DNA from: Acholeplasmatales bacterium
GTDB taxonomy: Bacteria > Bacillota_I > Bacilli_A > ML615J-28 > CAG-313
Direction: 5' to 3'
NCBI GenBank assembly: GCA_003539625.1
Contig: DPOU01000024.1
Location: 1 to 64,000, forward strand
Length of the DNA: 64,000 bases
The notes under the pieces are model-generated. The model was not told the origin of the DNA. It ran no database searches and saw only the letters and a list, made by a program, of their open reading frames with translations. Below are positions 62,654 to 64,000 of the stretch, one piece after another (the stretch's first letter is position 1; every line of letters begins with the position of its first letter). The translations under genes were made by a program, and so were the position numbers.

Positions 62654-62686
62654 TTACCAGTAGTATGTATTAAATACTACTGGTAA
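62654..62686. repeat. 13-bp perfect inverted repeat next to the cotZ-like gene
   Basis: TTACCAGTAGTAT, a seven-base loop, and the exact reverse complement. It lies four bases beyond the cotZ-like stop and has no T-run on either side, so it is not a normal terminator. It may stabilise the mRNA 3' end. Confidence 0.6.
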
Positions 62687-62690
62687 TAGA

Positions 62691-63116
62691 TTAAACTAGT
62701 TGTGAACAAAGAGTTTCGCAGTTTATCGGTTCAAAACATTGAACTGCTCCAATACAACTAATTTTTACAACGATTGTGTAAGTAGTACAAGTTACTTCTG
62801 TTGTTGTTTCATCATATGATAATAGACGTAAAACAACAGTTTCATCGTTTCTTACATCTTCAACTCTAAACAAATTACATGCAGTTCCATTTATACCTGC
62901 GTTTGCGGAAAAGTATTCACCGTTGCAACAGTTACAAATAGAAATAGGCTTAGTATTGTACCTCGCATTCATCATGCAGTTATCGCATTGATTTGCAGCA
63001 TTCGCAATAACAGCTTCTTTTTGCATTTGGTCAATTCGCTTTAGTAATTGCGCAATTGTTCCGTTATTATTTGTCGTAGTTGTTGAAGTTGTTGTAACAT
63101 TTGAAAAACAGGCCAT
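62691..63116 (-). CDS. Spore coat protein of the CotY/CotZ family
   Basis: A 141-residue protein. A Thr/Asn-rich N-terminus is followed by a helix (IAQLLKRIDQMQKEAVI) and Cys pairs (CDNCM, CNCC). The CotY/CotZ core then has EYFSANAGINGTACNLFRVEDVRNDETVVLRLL and, near the end, VKISCIGAVQCFEP. In Bacillus, CotY and CotZ form the cysteine-crosslinked crust or outer coat, and the FRVEDI...LRLL and CxAIQC blocks are characteristic. This one is slightly shorter than CotZ (148 residues). GAGGTG precedes the ATG and a sigma-K-like promoter lies upstream. It is a single-gene unit ended by a hairpin. Confidence 0.75.
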   Translation of the reverse strand: MACFSNVTTTSTTTTNNNGTIAQLLKRIDQMQKEAVIANAANQCDNCMMNARYNTKPISICNCCNGEYFSANAGINGTACNLFRVEDVRNDETVVLRLLSYDETTTEVTCTTYTIVVKISCIGAVQCFEPINCETLCSQLV

Positions 63117-63137
63117 ATCGACACCTCACTTTCAATG

Positions 63138-63166
63138 TATAATATGAATTCATTGTAAGTATTGTG
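63138..63166 (-). promoter_or_regulatory. Sigma-K-like promoter of the cotZ-like gene
   Basis: On the minus strand CATATTATA fits the sigma-K -10 CATAnnnTA, with ACA in a CACA 16 bases upstream as the -35. It lies 22 bases before the start codon, and no better sigma-A pair is seen. Confidence 0.5.
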
Positions 63167-63235
63167 TATTTAAAAGCCTATAAAATATAAAAGTAAGTAA
63201 TATAAAGCAATTTTGCTATATGCAAACGTTATAAC

Positions 63236-63264
63236 TTGCAAAAATAGCATAAATAGCGTATAAT
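63236..63264 (+). promoter_or_regulatory. Sigma-A promoter of the EIIB-like gene
   Basis: TTGCAA-17-TATAAT, ending 28 bases before the preferred ATG. Confidence 0.83.
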
Positions 63265-63292
63265 AAATAATATGAAAGTAGAGGAATTAATT

Positions 63293-63703
63293 ATGCTTTA
63301 TTTCTTAAGTATTGAACCCAATGCTAAATTAGTATTAATGGTAATTGGTATTTGTTGTATATTACCTATTCTTGTAATTGGTTTAATTTTATTAGGTAAG
63401 ATAATTTATAAACATCGCATTAATATGCGAAAATTAAGAGAAATGGAAAAAAATGGCGATATTGTTAAAGAAAAAAAAGCAAAGAAAACTAAAACTTCAA
63501 ATGTAAATTATTTAGCTTTCTTTGGTGGTGATAATAATATAGTTTCCATATCTAAAAATTTATCACGTGTTAGTGTAGAAGTAAAAGATGTTAAACTTGT
63601 AGATTTCGATGCTTTGAAGAACGAAGGTATTGGTGTAATGGTTACAAGAAATACTATAAAATGTTCATCACAAGCATTTGCGGATCAAATATCTGACAAA
63701 TAA
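63293..63703 (+). CDS. Membrane protein with a degenerate PTS EIIB-like domain
   Basis: A 136-residue protein with one membrane helix (about 12-38), a basic linker (about 39-70) and a C-terminal domain (about 72-136) that follows the glucose-type EIIB pattern. NYLAFFGGDNNIVSISKNLSRVSVEVKDVKLVD aligns with the GGKENI...CITRLRVxVxD block. The phosphorylated Cys is replaced by Asn89, so phosphotransfer is unlikely. A sensing or binding role is inference. AGAGGA at seven bases selects the ATG at 63293 over 63272. It is convergent with sspI with no gap and no terminator. Confidence 0.65.
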   Translation: MLYFLSIEPNAKLVLMVIGICCILPILVIGLILLGKIIYKHRINMRKLREMEKNGDIVKEKKAKKTKTSNVNYLAFFGGDNNIVSISKNLSRVSVEVKDVKLVDFDALKNEGIGVMVTRNTIKCSSQAFADQISDK

Positions 63704-63907
63704 CTATAAAGCTTTTGCAATACTAGACACTATTGTTTCTTTAGTTGTTGTATCAGCTTTTTCCCAAAGTAATTCAAAAAGAACGCCTAGGCCAGGAAGA
63801 ATCTTTTCTTCACCAACTGATATTGCATCTTGAATTGTTTCATAGACTTCTTTGGTTGAAGCTCCTTTTAAATTTTCTTTGACAGAATTTCTAATATTAA
63901 TATTCAT
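63704..63907 (-). CDS. sspI: Small acid-soluble spore protein SspI
   Basis: A 67-residue protein with the SspI hallmark GEEKILPGLGVLFELLW, preceded by MNINIRNSVKENLKG and a Tyr-Glu-Thr-Ile-Gln helix. B. subtilis SspI is 71 residues and made only in the developing forespore. GGAGG precedes the ATG. A sigma-G-type promoter with ideal spacing lies upstream, matching forespore expression. This is the strongest evidence in the window that the organism forms endospores. Confidence 0.92.
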   Translation of the reverse strand: MNINIRNSVKENLKGASTKEVYETIQDAISVGEEKILPGLGVLFELLWEKADTTTKETIVSSIAKAL

Positions 63908-63924
63908 AATAAAACCTCCAATTT

Positions 63925-63953
63925 TATTATGATTATTTTTTGATAAAATATAC
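63925..63953 (-). promoter_or_regulatory. Sigma-G-type promoter of sspI
   Basis: On the minus strand GTATA (fits GHATR) is 17 bases from CATAATA (fits CATnnTA). This is the forespore sigma-G/F pattern. It leaves a leader of roughly 10 bases that carries the GGAGG site. Confidence 0.7.
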
Positions 63954-63969
63954 GAAAGAGGTGACTTAA

Positions 63970-64000
63970 ATGAATTTTGAAAAAATTGTTTATAATCATA
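63970..64000 (+). CDS. Start of an unidentified gene cut by the window edge
   Basis: GAGGTGA is followed at six bases by ATG and ten codons (MNFEKIVYNH). The rest lies outside the window, so no function can be given. It is divergent from sspI. Confidence 0.5.
   Translation, partial: MNFEKIVYNH

Noticed and set aside
1..64000. Use of UGA as tryptophan (mycoplasma code)
   Set aside because: Several genes, including efp, end in UGA with a terminator behind, and conserved tryptophans are encoded by UGG.
1..64000. CRISPR arrays, rRNA genes, transposase or integrase genes
   Set aside because: None seen. Short direct repeats within surface proteins are protein modules, not spaced arrays.

Overview
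The window looks like chromosome from an uncultured, low-GC, Gram-positive spore-former of the class Bacilli. The reasons are AT-rich DNA, AGGAGG-type ribosome binding sites and very regular TTGACA-17-TATAAT promoters. Both Trp and Phe tRNA synthetases have T-box leaders. UGA is used as a stop codon, so this is not the mycoplasma code. Several proteins look like sporulation products: a clear SspI small acid-soluble spore protein with a sigma-G-type promoter, a CotY/CotZ-family coat protein, and weaker CotD-like and CotO-like proteins. A finer placement (Erysipelotrichia, Haloplasma or RFN20-type gut Bacilli) is inference only.

Layout. 0.2-6.9 kb is a tight operon for cell-wall sugar salvage: a DUF624 membrane protein, NamZ, MupG, a BadF-type sugar kinase, AnmK, MurQ and an alpha/beta hydrolase. 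7-8.2 kb is trpS with its T-box on the minus strand. 8.4-17.6 kb is a complete oligopeptide ABC transporter (oppABCDF) in which four of the five subunits are strongly enlarged; a cre-like CcpA box lies upstream of its promoter. 17.6-21 kb carries an Spx-type regulator, a CYTH-domain protein, the small alarmone synthetase RelQ, an RluA-family pseudouridine synthase and clpP, in an order resembling the Bacillus subtilis opp-spx-yjbK-yjbM-yjbO region. 21-25.2 kb has a CotD-like protein and T-box-pheS-pheT. 25.3-30.7 kb is accessory: a lipoprotein, a frameshifted Cys/His-rich lipoprotein, a P-loop kinase, a GH18 lipoprotein with InlB-type repeats and a HTH-membrane protein. 30.7-35 kb has ispH, efp, a phosphodiester glycosidase and a DUF2188-like protein.

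35.1-35.6 kb is a tRNA cluster (Leu, Asp, Arg, Pro, Gly), followed by a 470-base gap with a possible small RNA or attenuator. 36-43.4 kb contains plsY, a diacylglycerol glycosyltransferase, a split chromate transporter, coaX, a CotO-like protein, malQ, a DUF308-like protein and an MscS channel. 43.4-50 kb has a 1160-residue Ig-like surface protein co-transcribed with mscS, then an ABC/FtsX-type exporter. At 50.06-50.45 kb a roughly 353-bp MITE-like element appears to have inserted into the loop of a bidirectional terminator. 50.5-57.2 kb has udk and a four-gene wall/glycan operon (amidase, SDR epimerase, GHL10 lipoprotein, SGNH hydrolase). 57.2-64 kb holds a TetR regulator with a membrane partner, a PF06541-type protein, an ECF S component, a ZIP transporter, a BspA-like leucine-rich-repeat protein, cotZ-like, a protein with a dead PTS EIIB-like domain, and sspI.

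Common threads. The organism invests in peptide uptake and cell-wall sugar recovery, and it displays several lipid-anchored or membrane-anchored glycan-active proteins. Most gene groups end in strong intrinsic terminators, many of them shared between convergent genes, so operon limits can be read with fair confidence.
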